A DNA stretch of 64,000 bases from Strongylocentrotus purpuratus (GCF_000002235.5 NW_022145609.1:12740328-12804327); one strand, 5' to 3'; positions 40,585 through 51,480 are shown, counted from the first letter of the stretch. The notes: generated from the sequence alone by a model not told the origin. Numbers and translations: made by a program.

Positions 40585-42963
40585 AAATCTGGCACAAATG
40601 GATGATATAAATTACTCGGTAAAGCGTATATGGATTGATGTTTTCAATGTATCATTTGAGATCACTTTACCTCGATATTTTGAAAGCAAGGAATTTCATT
40701 TGTACACTTCATAATTTGTTCACAATAAGCGTTTTATGTTAGGTTACGTTTATTTTTCTGAGACGCACTGTACATTTCCATTTTGAAATGGCGGGACCAA
40801 GACTGAACCAGTGGCTGACGCAGTCCTATTTGAGCAGAAAAACAGTTTCTGCGTATTAAACTGTGAGGGGCATTAGGTGTGATCTTCTGCAGTGTTAAAG
40901 ATAAGTTGAGTTCTATTAACGTGATTGCATTGTGAACGAATCCTTGTGGAAGCGACTGGTTGGGAAAGTTGATCATGTACCATATGGGTGTTGGTGTATT
41001 CTGCGAGGTTTTCAACATGATAAGATATTGTCCCAATCTTGATAAGAGTCACATGAACTGTACACACAATGTGTTTATGGTACAATACAAACATATGGTG
41101 TTTTGGCTACTACGTGTCATATTTCAAATACAGGGGCATTTGAAGAGCCATCCTTTTCAGGGTTCATATAGTACTCTTTCACACTAACATAACAAGAATG
41201 AAGAGGCTTACACATGATGTTACACATATTCAATCCTTCTCTTTAGATTATTCTTTTAAGAAAAAACATTTGATATCTAACGGCAACTGAATCACTGTAT
41301 CATTCTGGACAATAAAGCTTGAATCTTGAAAAAAAGAGAAGGAAATTGAGAAAAGGGAGTGAAAGCGGGTGAACACATGTCAAGATAGTATTACTAAACA
41401 GGAGGAAGCTACAGTAAGAGAAACAGGGAGAGAAATACACACAAGGAAAATATATTTCCCTGAAAAGGGGATACAGTCGGAGGGTTGGAAAGTAGAAATT
41501 AATCATGAAAAGCGCATAGAGAAACTTCGGTTTATTATGCGCTCAATAAATCTATCTGTATTATTTTTATTATTATAGAGAACGGAGAAATTTATTGTTG
41601 CATCTATCATCTTTTTGATTGATTACTATTAAACAGATTTACAATGCGAATGAAAGACTCGCAAGAATTCCGCTTTGTTTAAATATGTAATTGCATAGCC
41701 TATACTAATTATGTTAGAATTATATAGAGGATACAATTAGGGATGGCAATATGTCAACAAACGATTCACCACTCTATTAAAAATTGCTCCAAACAAGAGT
41801 GGATTTCTTGACTGTGTTGTTGTGCACGGTGCGTCATTTCAAATTCTTAATTATTTGAGCTGATGAGGCCTGTGCAGGAAGTAAGTGCAAATAAAAAGCA
41901 CAGAAATTCAAAGCAATAATTTCAATAGTGTGTGTGTGTGTGTGTCATTTGGTTTATACAGACGTGTATCAATCTTATATAATTACATACGTCTGCGGAC
42001 CGACCTTTAACATCATCATCCGAAAGACGTAACTGAATTTCGAACCGTTGTTGCCTGAGCCAGTTTGTAGGCGAAGACAGAGAGATGACCAAGTGAACGT
42101 GCCGTCATATAGTTACATTGCATTTAACTTTTATACAACGTTATCCGCACAGGGTGAATCACAGGCTGTGCCAGATGCTTACACCAGCCTACGTCAGGAA
42201 AAAGACCTCTCATGTGCAACATGCACTTATTATAGAGTTTCAATTTGTTTTAAACTAATTTACGAATGCAGTGTAAAGATGGAACAGAGGCACTGCTCCT
42301 GTTGTCCACAATATGCTTGCTAAACCTGCATTTACAATGCAACCAACAGTCATCGATTATCTTTCATTCCGGTGTTTCGCCGGTAGTTGCACACGAAAAG
42401 TCGAAATCGACAAATCCACCTCTGGAGTGTGGTTTTTCGAAATGCCAACAGAAGGATTGTAGATTTTTTTTGCAATGTAAAAGCAAACTTCGGTATTAGA
42501 AACCGGGTTTTTGTGGGAGGGGGGGGGGGGGTCTAGAGAATCTCCTCGCTTCCGTTATAACGTATGCAGTGCGGCCATGGGACCCAATCGCAGAGGCACA
42601 CCACTCAACAAAAGTCCGGTATGCGCAAACTTTAACAGTTTTTTTATGGGTTTTTCCAAGTGGTAAGTGTATAGTGGTAGCCCATTTACACAACCCAAAC
42701 ATCATAATCATAATCATAGTATCAATGTTGTGGAAATGGGCCTTACGTGAGCATTCTTAACTTTGGTTGAATAGTCGATTCACCGCAATAAAAAGGCATG
42801 GATATAGTCTGCTGATTTGAAAGTATCAGTTATGAGTTTCACATGCATAACGTTGATTATTATGTTTATGTAATTTTGTGGAAACGATGTAGACATATAT
42901 CTGCAGAGCGCACACTCTTCGGTGCAGGGACACTGAATCCCATTATCATTTTTTAAAGCCAAG
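40585..42963 (+). other. intron DNA before SRCR 2
   Basis: No SRCR exon or other gene was recognised. It contains a GT repeat at about 41928-41945, a G homopolymer at about 42519-42531 and an AATAAAGCTTGAATCTTGAA end-like motif at about 41310 that may mark the 3' end of a retroposed fragment. Frames such as 42048-42323 (91 codons, Cys-rich) show no known fold. Confidence 0.5.
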
Positions 42964-43266
42964 ATGTTCGTCTCGTCAATGGCTCCAACAATGCTGAAGG
43001 GAGAGTGGAGGTCTTGGATGGTGGATCGTGGATGACCGTTTGTGGTGCTAACTCGAATTACTGGAATCTGTTAGAAGCAAGGGTGGTCTGCAGAATGTTG
43101 GGGTTCGACGGAGCGTTGGAAGCACATGCTAAGTTTGGGCAGGGAACCGATGGTATTATTAATGTCGGTTGTGCAGGAATAGAAGATAGCCTGGCGGACT
43201 GTGGTCACGGGACCTCCTCTTACTGTAGGCATCATTCGGATGCGGGTGCCGTATGTTATTCAGGGG
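42964..43266 (+). CDS. SRCR domain exon 2 (A type)
   Basis: A 303-bp exon runs from acceptor GCCAAG|AT to donor GGGG|GTATGA, phase 1 at both ends, encoding one full SRCR domain: [62 protein letters not shown]. Six cysteines are present. Compared with its paralogues it lacks two residues after LEA (EAHAKFGQ against [10 protein letters not shown]). Splice sites and frame are intact, so this is one of the exons most likely to be used. It pairs with the B-type exon 502 bp downstream. Confidence 0.88.
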
Positions 43267-43768
43267 GTATGAACTCATTTCATTTGAAATCACATTTAAC
43301 CAACGGTACTTTCAGATGTTATACTATTTAGGACAGCACAATAACAGAATATTTACATTCTTAGTCACAGTTTTCACCATTTTCAGGTGATGTCACTTTG
43401 ATGAAAGAGAAAATTAGGTTTCGTTTAGAAGAACAAAAACATAGTAATAACATTTTCCAAAGTCTTTCATGTTAACAAGTTTATAATAAATAACTAGCGA
43501 TAAAGTGAAGTTATGATAAATACTTTTTTTTATATCGCTGTTTCTTATAATCCTACAGAATTATATTGCAAAATGAATAAGCAGCGAGTACGATCAAACA
43601 TTTGAAATCCTATACGTCACATTACTATACAAATTAGACATCGTATTTAAATAGTGCATTCAGTTTCTGATCTTGTTTGATTTTTGCATTTATTCGGGAC
43701 CAAGTAGAGGTTTTTAATCATTTTTAGTGTTTGGTAAAGTTCATCTAAAACACTTTTCATTTATTCAG
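43267..43768 (+). other. intron within SRCR pair 1 (A to B)
   Basis: A 502-bp intron, GT...AG, homologous along its length to the 491-bp introns at 49478 and 54361 (shared TTTCAGGTGATG, CATTTTCCAAAGTCTTTCAT, GGACCAAGTAGAGGTTT and TTCATT(C)ATTCAG). It is clearly more diverged from them than they are from each other, so this is the older pair. Confidence 0.8.
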
Positions 43769-44127
43769 CCCACCCAAATCCATTTGAAGTTCGTCTTGTC
43801 AATGGATCTAACGACGCTGAAGGTAGAGTAGAGGTACTGCATGACGGCTCGTGGGGAACTATCTGTCATTATGACTGGGATCTCAGAGATGCGAGGGTGG
43901 TTTGTATAATGCTGGGGTTCGATGGAGCATTGGACGCACCGAGGTCTGCAAGATTTGGTCAGGGCTCTGGTCGAATTCTTCTGACTTGGGTCAACTGTGA
44001 CGGAACTGAAGACAACCTAGCAGACTGTGGTCATCGAGGGATTGGAGATTATAGTTACTGTGGTCATTCATGGGACACAGGGGCAATTTGTTATATGCTA
44101 CCCTACGCCAGTCCGACGAAGGAGTAA
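43769..44127 (+). CDS. SRCR domain exon 3 (B type), donor lost to an inserted repeat
   Basis: After TTCAG the exon opens CC CAC CCA (joined to G gives Ala) and encodes AHPNPFEVRLVNGSND followed by a full six-Cys SRCR domain ending DTGAICY at about 44091. In its paralogues the next bases are TTC G|GTATT, the donor. Here the sequence switches directly into a TACGC-rich repeat, and the frame runs on through MLPYASPTKE to a TAA at 44125-44127. Either the exon is now terminal, giving a protein that ends just after this domain, or it is skipped. No evident phase-1 donor replaces the lost one. Confidence 0.75.
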
Positions 44128-44426
44128 AAGCTTGCGCACACATAAAGCAACCCTACGCAACCGTACGCAAACATGTACGTCAGGCCTACGTAAACGTACG
44201 CAACCCTTCGCCCGTTATACGAAATCGTTCGGGTAGCCAATTACTTACGCCGTAGGTTCGCGCCTATGCACAGGGTATGTAACCATACGCCATCGTACGC
44301 CAGCATACGCATAACCTACGCAGGGATTTCGCCGAAGCAAAATTTTTTCATGAAAACGCAGCCTAATTTAGGCGGTGTCGGTACGCCACACTATGCATCT
44401 CTAAGCATATCGGGTGTGAAAAGGGC
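44092..44426. mobile_element. TACGC-rich element, truncated copy
   Basis: The stretch is dense in TACGC and TACGCA motifs. Read in reverse it aligns with 60925-61110, sharing CTACGCC, AAGCAACC, CGTACGC, AACCTACGCAGGGA, CGCAGCCTAATTT and CGGTACGCCACACTA. The outer end is recognisable near 44400-44426. The other end is missing: the copy starts abruptly at the SRCR exon. No protein is encoded. It is a short inverted-repeat DNA element, broken at the exon side. Confidence 0.7.
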
Positions 44427-45279
44427 TTAAGCACGCGAGTCAATCGTAGTACATGTCCAACTATCTGATGATCTGAGCGTAGCACGTACATTCGTTCAGG
44501 CGGCCATTACGTAATAAATAATAACCAACGTTTCGACATATAATATAGTTTCTGGCATTATATTTCGGTAGAGGGGGGGGGGGGGGGGGGTCTAAAGCCT
44601 TCATAGTTCCTGGAATTTCCTTGGTGTCAACTGGAGTTTTCGAGCCTCAATATTAGGGACTTTTAGATTTGCACGACGAGAATGTGAACTGGTATGTGTG
44701 ACATCGTTTTAAGTCAATGTGAAATGCTTTAAGGCACTGCCAGAGCCTTATAAGGACGTCACATTGGCAGTCCACGTTCTCGTTGAGCAAATCTAAAAGT
44801 CCCAAAACCGAGTGTGCTACGGAATTCAGACAGAGTACTTTCTCATGACACATATTCTAATGGGGGTAATGGTATTTCCTGAGAAAGCCATGCATATTAT
44901 TCTTTAGAGACAAGTCTCTCCCGGACAAATCAACCCAATAGAGTACCAAAGTGTGACGACATACTGTCTTATTTGTTAAGGTTGGTGTGATGATCACACC
45001 AGCCCCAAATTCTGAATTTGCCCGGCTCCAGCCCATTGCTTGAATATCTTGGTGAATCTCATGCGCAGGCTCTGTTGTTTAGAACATGTAATCCGGATGA
45101 CGAGTGAATATGACGTTAGCACTTCGGTACTCTATACAACTACACTCGAGCTATCACCCCATTAATACCATCAAAATAATCAAGACAACATAACTAGTCA
45201 GAACTAAACGAGTGGGAAGTTGTGTGCGTGTGAGTGTGTGTTTGTGTATTTGCGCAGACGTTTGCGCGTGTTTGTAAAA
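44427..45279. other. spacer with G tract and two hairpins
   Basis: No gene is seen. It contains an 18-G homopolymer (44573-44590), an inverted repeat 44656-44803 whose arms share GGGACTTTTAGATTTGC and a GACGAGAAT-like extension, and a 9-bp perfect hairpin TGGTGTGAT-G-ATCACACCA at 44983-45001. A GT-rich stretch at 45222-45280 borders the first duplication unit. Confidence 0.6.
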
Positions 45280-46329
45280 GATCATGTATACTAATAGTGC
45301 TAACATAATGAAAACCTAACTTTAAATTCTGTGGATGTATTGACCATGAATAAGATTTTCCATTGTCTAAAAGAACAATTGCTACACTTAAAATCATTTA
45401 CATATTTAAATTCTAAGACCACGTGTCACTAGACACAGTTGTCTTGAAAACTTTAGTAGTGCAAAATTACGCTTTGTTAATATTTACGAAAGACACAATA
45501 ATCACGATGTTTCATATTTTCTTTTCGCCGAACGGCCTGGATACTTTCCATGGCCATTACGAAAATCCTCACAACGGTTGAGTTTTTTTTCAACTTTGTG
45601 GTGATGGCATATCTACAAAAATCATCCATCCGTGCACGATGGAAGTATGGGGTAAATCATTTTCATTCTGCACAAAAGACTGGGCAACCACAAAACAACA
45701 TTATCTTAGAAGAGAGGAATGCAAGTCCCCTAAACATTATTTTTCTGGGATATGCCGATCCCGCAGTTCCGAAAAATTATTTTCATTAAAAAAAAAAAGA
45801 AATTGCAAAAAGGTGTTTACTGCGGCACAGATAAATGAACATACTTTAGAGTTTCCTATCCAGGGATCTTGGTTGTTCTTGGTGGAAATGCTTATTTGAT
45901 ATCCTTTTCTACGTTGTGTAAAGTTCGTAATAAGGCGTAAACTCAACTGATGGCACGGAAAGACAACTTACCCTTCGTTCAGACTAAAAGCATTCATAGT
46001 ATACCTGCTATATCCTTAATACCATTACAATTGTCCTAGTCTGAACGTCGTTTAAAGGGAACATTGTACAACTAAACACCTGTTCGAGCATCGTTTTGAA
46101 TGAAAACTCGATGGAGAACGTTGGTCCCGTTGTAGTCTTAACGTCGTTTCGTACAAAAAAATGTCTAACCGGTCGGAGAAAAGCGTGACCGCCCACTAAT
46201 GGTTGGCCGGTTGTTATATCACCTGACTTCGTCAGAACTAGTTTCTTCATAATACGTTTCTGTATACGATGCTGTTTTATAGCACATCCTTTCCCTATAC
46301 GATAATTCGTTAAACGACGTTTCTTTATC

Positions 46330-46403
46330 GGGGCAGCGCCAGGAGCGTCACAACGTGACGGACATGTGCGCTATATAAGAAGCAACCATTATTATTATTA
46401 TAA
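46330..46403 (-). repeat. SINE-like fragment (ATAGCGCAC family), unit 1 only
   Basis: Reading in reverse gives a TAATAATAATAATGG end followed by CTTATATAGCGCACATGTCC and GGCGCT. It is related to the copy at 55583-55744. The matching place in unit 2 (about 53605) lacks it, so it inserted after the units separated. Confidence 0.65.
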
Positions 46404-46842
46404 ACATTTCCTGTAAACAGGATGCCAACCCATCCCCTCAATTACATTTCTGTTTTAACATGAAGTGGCCCCACCGGAAGTTGGCATACTTTTCCGATTA
46501 TATGTATTTAGTGGCTAGCGATAATGGAAACATAATTATTAAGTAAGTATAGAGGTTGCTCTTTTAAATTATGATATACATTTCATGGCTGGGGCAAAGG
46601 AATATTTTAAAGTTGGCTTTCTTTTTAAGACGTCAAGGGATGTAAACGATTGGGAAACGCCCATCATTCGTATCGAAACCAACCAATCAATTCCTCATAC
46701 TTGCTAAATTCTCTGGAATATGATAAGGAATTAAATTGTATTAAACGAGAGTTAATGCTTAGTCTGTCCTATATATGGATATAGTATATCGATGGAAATA
46801 TGATTAAATATAAATGTTTGTGAAATACAATCGTCTACCAAG

Positions 46843-46856
46843 ATATACGTCTCGTC
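46843..46856 (+). CDS. SRCR exon 4 (A type), 5' fragment before the foldback insertion
   Basis: After a normal acceptor (CTACCAAG) the exon begins AT ATA CGT CTC GTC, the expected IRLV/VRLV start of an A-type SRCR domain, and is then cut by a foldback transposon at 46857. The nine bases 46848-46856 (CGTCTCGTC) are repeated at 49180-49188 where the domain resumes, so they are the target duplication. Confidence 0.8.
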
Positions 46857-49179
46857 CGTATCAGGACAATTACCCCCTGGGCAATCACCCCCCGGAAAAT
46901 TACCCCCCGGAAAACTACCCCCCAAGGACAATTACCCCCTGGAAATTTACCCCCCGGAGAATTACCCCCCGAGGACAATTACCCCCAAGGACAACTACCC
47001 CCCGGAAAATTACCCCCCGGAGAATTACCCCCCGAGGACAATTACCCCCAAGGACAATTACCCCCCGGAAAATTACCCCCCGGAGAATTACCCCCCGAGG
47101 ACAACTACCCCCGAGGACAATTACCCCCCGAGGACGATTACCCCCGAGGAAAACTACCCCCGAGGACAATTACCACCCGAGGACAACTAACCCCCGAGGA
47201 CAATTACCCCCCCCCCTCCCTCGAAACACCATTACCGCGGCCCGAGGACAATCACACCCAGGGAATTTGTAACACTGTGACGTATAATGCGAGCTCCTCT
47301 TCAAATTGCTATTTAGAGAAAATGTCATGAACTTTCATTTTCTTAGTTATTTATGACGGAATAGATTTGTTTCGTACAGGGGTTGTGTATAAATTATATT
47401 TATATTCGTAGCTCACATTCAAAGCCCTCGTACCCATCTGCCAAATCTTTTTGCTTGACGTACATGTATCCTCCTAGGAGGAGATTTCACCCGCCCCTCT
47501 CGCTCTGTATCCATTCCACCTTTGTGAAGTTTGACTTAATATGCCACGTGTATTGAATCAAATTCAATTGCCAGAAGACGCATGTATCAAATCAAAGTAC
47601 GGAATTTACATTTCTTAGAAATTTAACAATACATTGCGCGCAGATGAGTACGCGTTAATACAGCTAGTCTCCCCAAAAATGGCCCAACAAAGAAATTAGG
47701 ATGTAAGATATCATTATTTATGCATCCTCTGTAACTTTTCTAATCAGCTGATCGTATATTTGTCTTTGTATGTATAATGGGCCCTCATCCATGATCTATT
47801 CCAAAATTAAGGTTCTCTTCATGTTTATAAATGTAATGTAATATATATATATATATATATATATTTCTGTTGTCATGGTGAACTAAAATATGTTTTCTTG
47901 TACTGTAATTTATTTTGAAATAAAAATTGCCTTCAAGTTAAATATATGGTATGCACGGTGCCATATTAAAAGAAAATAAGTATCCGCACGTGGGTACATT
48001 CATCTCAATGATGTTGTAATTCCAGAGCAGCGTTTTTTTCAACTGGGGTGCCGCAAGAGAATGTTAGTTACATGACAATTTTTTTTGGCAAACGTTGATT
48101 TTGTGAAAAACAAATATCAGAAAACGGGTAGAGTATTTATTTTCATGAGAAAATAAAATGTAAACAAATAATAAAATGTCTTTCTTCCTTGCTCACTGAC
48201 AATATTTTGCGAATATATATCTTTTATTTCGACATCACATTGTTACCACACTCATCACAATTATAAACATGATGAATCAAGGCAACGAGAGGCCCGAATA
48301 TCCTCATATTCGTGTATCAAGGTCATGACCGAATATTTCACTTTATATTCGTGTACATTCGGCGGTGAGGCGCCCGCATACCTTAAATCTGTGCTAGTGT
48401 GTTGATTACAACATTATGTTTTACCATTTTGAAAATGTCTTGTCCTTGTTTTTCTTGCTCGTTCACTAAATCAAGAAACAAATGTGCCCATACGTGTGTA
48501 CATAGCACTTGACGAGTGCCAGAGTGATGCAAAATAAATAGTTTGTGAAGAATTTAAGATTCGTGTCGAACAAAAAGTTGAAATAACGCTGCACAAGAGA
48601 AATCCTTCGTAGAAAACAGCAACCACAGTGTTGTTGCATAGATTATAGTTAAAGAAAAATGTGTAGTAATGAGGAAGATCACGCGCAAGTATTTGAACGA
48701 ATGTGGGTTCATGCACGGGATTTTATGGGCTCGTAGCCTTCACAGCATCTCTCAACGTGACAGATCGTCTTTTCCTATTGAATCCTGATTGTCCCCGGGG
48801 GAGGGGGGGGGGGGTAATTGTCCTCGGGGGTAGTTGTCCTCGGGGGGTAATTTTCCGGGGGTAGTTTTCCGGGGGGTAATTATCCTTGGGGGGTAATTGT
48901 CCTCGGGGGTAATTATCCGGGGGGTAATTGTCCTTGGGGGGTAATTGTCCTCGGGGGGTAATTATCCGGGGGGTAATTGTCCTTGGGGGGTAATTGTCCT
49001 CGGGGGGTAATTCTCCGGGGGGTAATTTTCCGGGGGGTAATTGTCCTTAGGGGGTTATTGTCCTCGGGGGGTAATTCTCCGGGGGGTAATTCTCCGGGGG
49101 GTAATTGTCCTTGGGGGGTAGTTTTCCGGGGGGTAACTTTCCGGGGGGTGATTGCCCAGGGGGTAATTGTCCTAGAACC
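46857..49179. mobile_element. foldback transposon with 15-bp minisatellite arms inside SRCR exon 4
   Basis: A 2323-bp element has arms of about 395 bp at each end in inverted orientation: 46857-47253 built of units such as GGAAAATTACCCCCC, and 48785-49179 built of the complement. The outermost 60 bp of the arms match closely, including AGGACAATTACCCCCTGGGC. A perfect 9-bp duplication, CGTCTCGTC, flanks it. The interior (47254-48784) is AT-rich, without a transposase, and includes an AT microsatellite (about 47838-47866) and a hAT-like terminus at 48028. Foldback elements with tandem-repeat arms are known from sea urchins (TU elements) and Drosophila (FB), from memory. Confidence 0.88.
48028..48420. 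mobile_element. hAT-like end and body inside the foldback element
   Basis: CAGCGTTTTTTTCAACTGGGG at 48028 matches the reversed end of the hAT-like element at 38279. Further similarity follows (GAATATCCTCATATTCGTG and a GGTGAGGCGCCCG block against the reversed GGCACCTCGCTG units). The far end is not identifiable. It is an older, partial relative carried in the foldback interior. Confidence 0.45.
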
Positions 49180-49477
49180 CGTCTCGTCAATGGCTCCAAC
49201 AATGCTGAAGGAAGAGTGGAAGTCTTGTACGGTGGATCGTGGATGACCGTTTGTGATGATTACTGGTATCTGCGAGAAGCAAGGGTGGTCTGCAGGATGC
49301 TCGGGTTCGACGGAGCCTTGGAAGCACCTGGTTCGGCTAGGTTTGGGCAGGGAGCCGGTGATATTATTGATGTAAATTGTTACGGAACAGAAGAGAGCTT
49401 GGCAAACTGTCCAAACATAGGGACAATCTCTTGGTGTGGGCATCACGAGGATGCGGGTGCTGTATGTTATGCAGGGG
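49180..49477 (+). CDS. SRCR exon 4 (A type), 3' main part after the foldback insertion
   Basis: The reading resumes with [11 protein letters not shown] and contains the rest of a six-Cys SRCR domain: [53 protein letters not shown], ending at donor GGGG|GTATAA in phase 1. The original acceptor is now 2.3 kb upstream. The frame stays open leftwards through the minisatellite arm. The AG at 49158-49159 would add exactly 20 bases (GGNCPRT-like) and keep phase 1, whereas the AG at 49174-49175 would not. That acceptor lacks a polypyrimidine tract, so use is uncertain. Confidence 0.72.
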
Positions 49478-49968
49478 GTATAAACTCATTTCATATGAAA
49501 GAATAATTTACCAACGGTACCTAAAGAGGTCATTCTATTTGGAAGAGCACATTACAAGAACATTTACATTTGTCGTCACAGTTGTTCCTATCTTCAGGTG
49601 ATGACACATTGATTGAAGGGAAAATCGTGTTTGCTTAGTAACAAAGCATGTAATAACATTTTCCAAAGTCTTTCATATTTACAAATTCAAATTTAACTGG
49701 CGATATAGTGAAATTATGATCAATTGTGTTACATGCCGTTTTTTGTTATAATCTTTAAGAAAGACATTGCCATATGAGTGAGTAGCGAGCACGATCAACC
49801 ATTAGGATGATATACGTCACTTCACTATACAAATTCAACATCGTATTTGAATAATGCACCAAATTTCTGATGTTGTTTGATTCTTGAATATTTTCCGGAC
49901 CAAGTAGAGGTTTCAAGTCATATTTAGTTCTTTGTAAAGTTAATTAAAAGCACTTTTCATTCATTCAG
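49478..49968 (+). other. intron within SRCR pair 2 (A to B), highly conserved
   Basis: The 491-bp intron is the same length as the one at 54361-54851. By hand alignment they differ at about 12 positions with no indel. It ends TTCATTCATTCAG. Its identity is far higher than that of either neighbouring exon pair. Confidence 0.85.
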
Positions 49969-50300
49969 CCCACCCGAATCCATTTGAAGTTCGTCTTATC
50001 AATGGATCAAACGACGCTGAAGGCAGAGTAGAGGTACTGCACGACGGCTCGTGGGGAACTATCTGTCATTATGACTGGGATCTGAGAAATGTGAGGGTGG
50101 TTTGTAGAATGTTAGGGTTTGATTGAGCATTAAGTGCACCGAGATCTGCAAGGTTTAGTCAGGGCTCTGGTCGTATTCTACTAGCTTGGGTTGAGTGTGA
50201 CGGAACAGAAGACAACCTAGTATACTGTGCTCATCGAGGGATTGGAGATTATAGTTACTGTGGTCATGTATGGGACGCAGGGACAATTTGTTATTTCGGT
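49969..50300 (+). pseudogene. SRCR exon 5 (B type) with in-frame stop
   Basis: The exon opens like the other B-type exons (CC CAC CCG, PFEVRLINGSNDAEG) and keeps all six cysteines and the donor TTTC G|GTATTT. In the core LGFDGA motif, however, the Gly codon GGA of its paralogue is TGA (50124-50126), and a nearby FGQ reads FSQ. Used in a transcript, it would end the protein mid-domain and leave a premature stop before later exons. Because it is phase 1 at both ends it can be skipped without a frameshift. A sequencing error or allelic null is also possible. Confidence 0.82.
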
Positions 50301-51306
50301 ATTTTTTGTTTACAATCCAAATTAATTTTGATCAATACATCTTCCCCTCGCATGGAGCATAGAGAGCCGACCGGAGACACGGCGCTCGACATGACCACGT
50401 AACGGTTCCACATTCGGTGGCGACCTGTATCGCATTGAGAGGTTGACCCTTCACTGCCAATGCACAAGTCGGTGATCCGACATTGGCTCTGACGACAAGT
50501 TCGCCGGGTTTTAGTTCGTCAAAGTTACTGGGTTAGGACCCAGGTTACAACTGGGTTAACGGGAGAATTGGAAAAACGGATAGACGTAGTGTTGGATTCA
50601 GGGTTGGAATTGAGGAATTGAGTTTGTATAAGATAGTACTGCGGAGTGAGAGTCTTACAACGGCGCAAGTCAATGCCAACACGTTACTTTGGGGGATTCC
50701 CCAACATCGCCCAGCAGACGCCTGTTTTTGTAGGCCGCTATAACGCATAGCCCTGCATATTTTCAACGATTGCACATCCTTTTGCCATCAACGGGCACAG
50801 TGAAAACAACTTTTGTAAACAGTCCAACCGGAACCTTGTATGAACAACTTGAACAGATTTCTACTGGCTTCTAGGAAGAAAAGAAGGGCTTGAAGAATGA
50901 AAAAAAAAAATCATTATTGTTTTCTCTTATTCTTTCGTTTAAAATTTGGAGGGAAGATTAACGTTGAAATTACGAAAATACTGGAGCCCCTTTCAGTACG
51001 AACAAAATTGGCGACAACGGTTCTTCGCTATAAGAAAACATTTTTGATGAAGGGGTAAATAATGGAATACATTTACGAAAGCTTTGATTACACAATTTAT
51101 GGTAACATATTTACACATCTTTTCCATCCAAAAGAACAAAAAATCATTACACTTTTTATACGTGAAACAAATGAGATATAATAATAATGACAACAGAAGA
51201 CAAATACTAAGATCTTCTGTTCTGAGGATCAGGTAAATAAAATGATCACATCCCTATAAACATACTCATTTCATAATATAAATACATATATATATCCATA
51301 TATATA

Positions 51307-51338
<32 letters not shown>

Positions 51339-51480
51339 GAATACATCGATCATATGTCTTCAATAAATATTTGATTTGATTTGATTTGATTTGATTTGAT
51401 TTATTGGTTCATTTATTGTCTAGTGTCTAGTGTGACTTGGAAGATTTTTTTTTTCTCAGTTTGATTATAAGTTCGACTTT
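50301..51480. repeat. block Z of unit 1 with AT and GATTT arrays
   Basis: Homologous to 55182-56470 with scattered indels. It includes an (AT)n tract at about 51295-51345 and a pentamer array of TTTGA units at about 51368-51402 that the unit 2 copy lacks. No coding exon is supported: a shared stretch at 51055-51235 reads open in one unit only. Confidence 0.65.

Larger units (their letters stand above)
45280..51480 (+). repeat. SRCR duplication unit 1
   Basis: This roughly 6.2-kb unit consists, in order, of block X (45280-45730), block Y (45790-46842), an A-type SRCR exon, an intron, a B-type SRCR exon and block Z (50301-51480). The same order recurs at 51480-56560 and begins again at 56560. 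About 2.3 kb of its length is a later foldback transposon insertion. The unit gives the array its A/B periodicity. Confidence 0.8.

Noticed and set aside
46814-47272. 152-codon Pro/Thr/Arg repeat protein (and minus-strand Gly-rich frame)
   Set aside because: Translation of the 15-bp minisatellite arm of the foldback transposon. Its first codons are the fragment of SRCR exon 4.
46857-49179. Regularly spaced short repeats resembling a CRISPR array
   Set aside because: The units are contiguous 15-17 bp repeats without unique spacers, present as inverted arms in a eukaryotic genome. They are a transposon minisatellite.
48913-49446. 177-codon minus-strand frame with Pro-rich repeats
   Set aside because: Antisense of the foldback arm plus antisense of SRCR exon 4.
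51055-51240. Possible extra exon in block Z ending GATCAG|GTAAAT in both units
   Set aside because: An indel changes frame between the two units and the unit 1 reading stops early, so coding conservation is absent.
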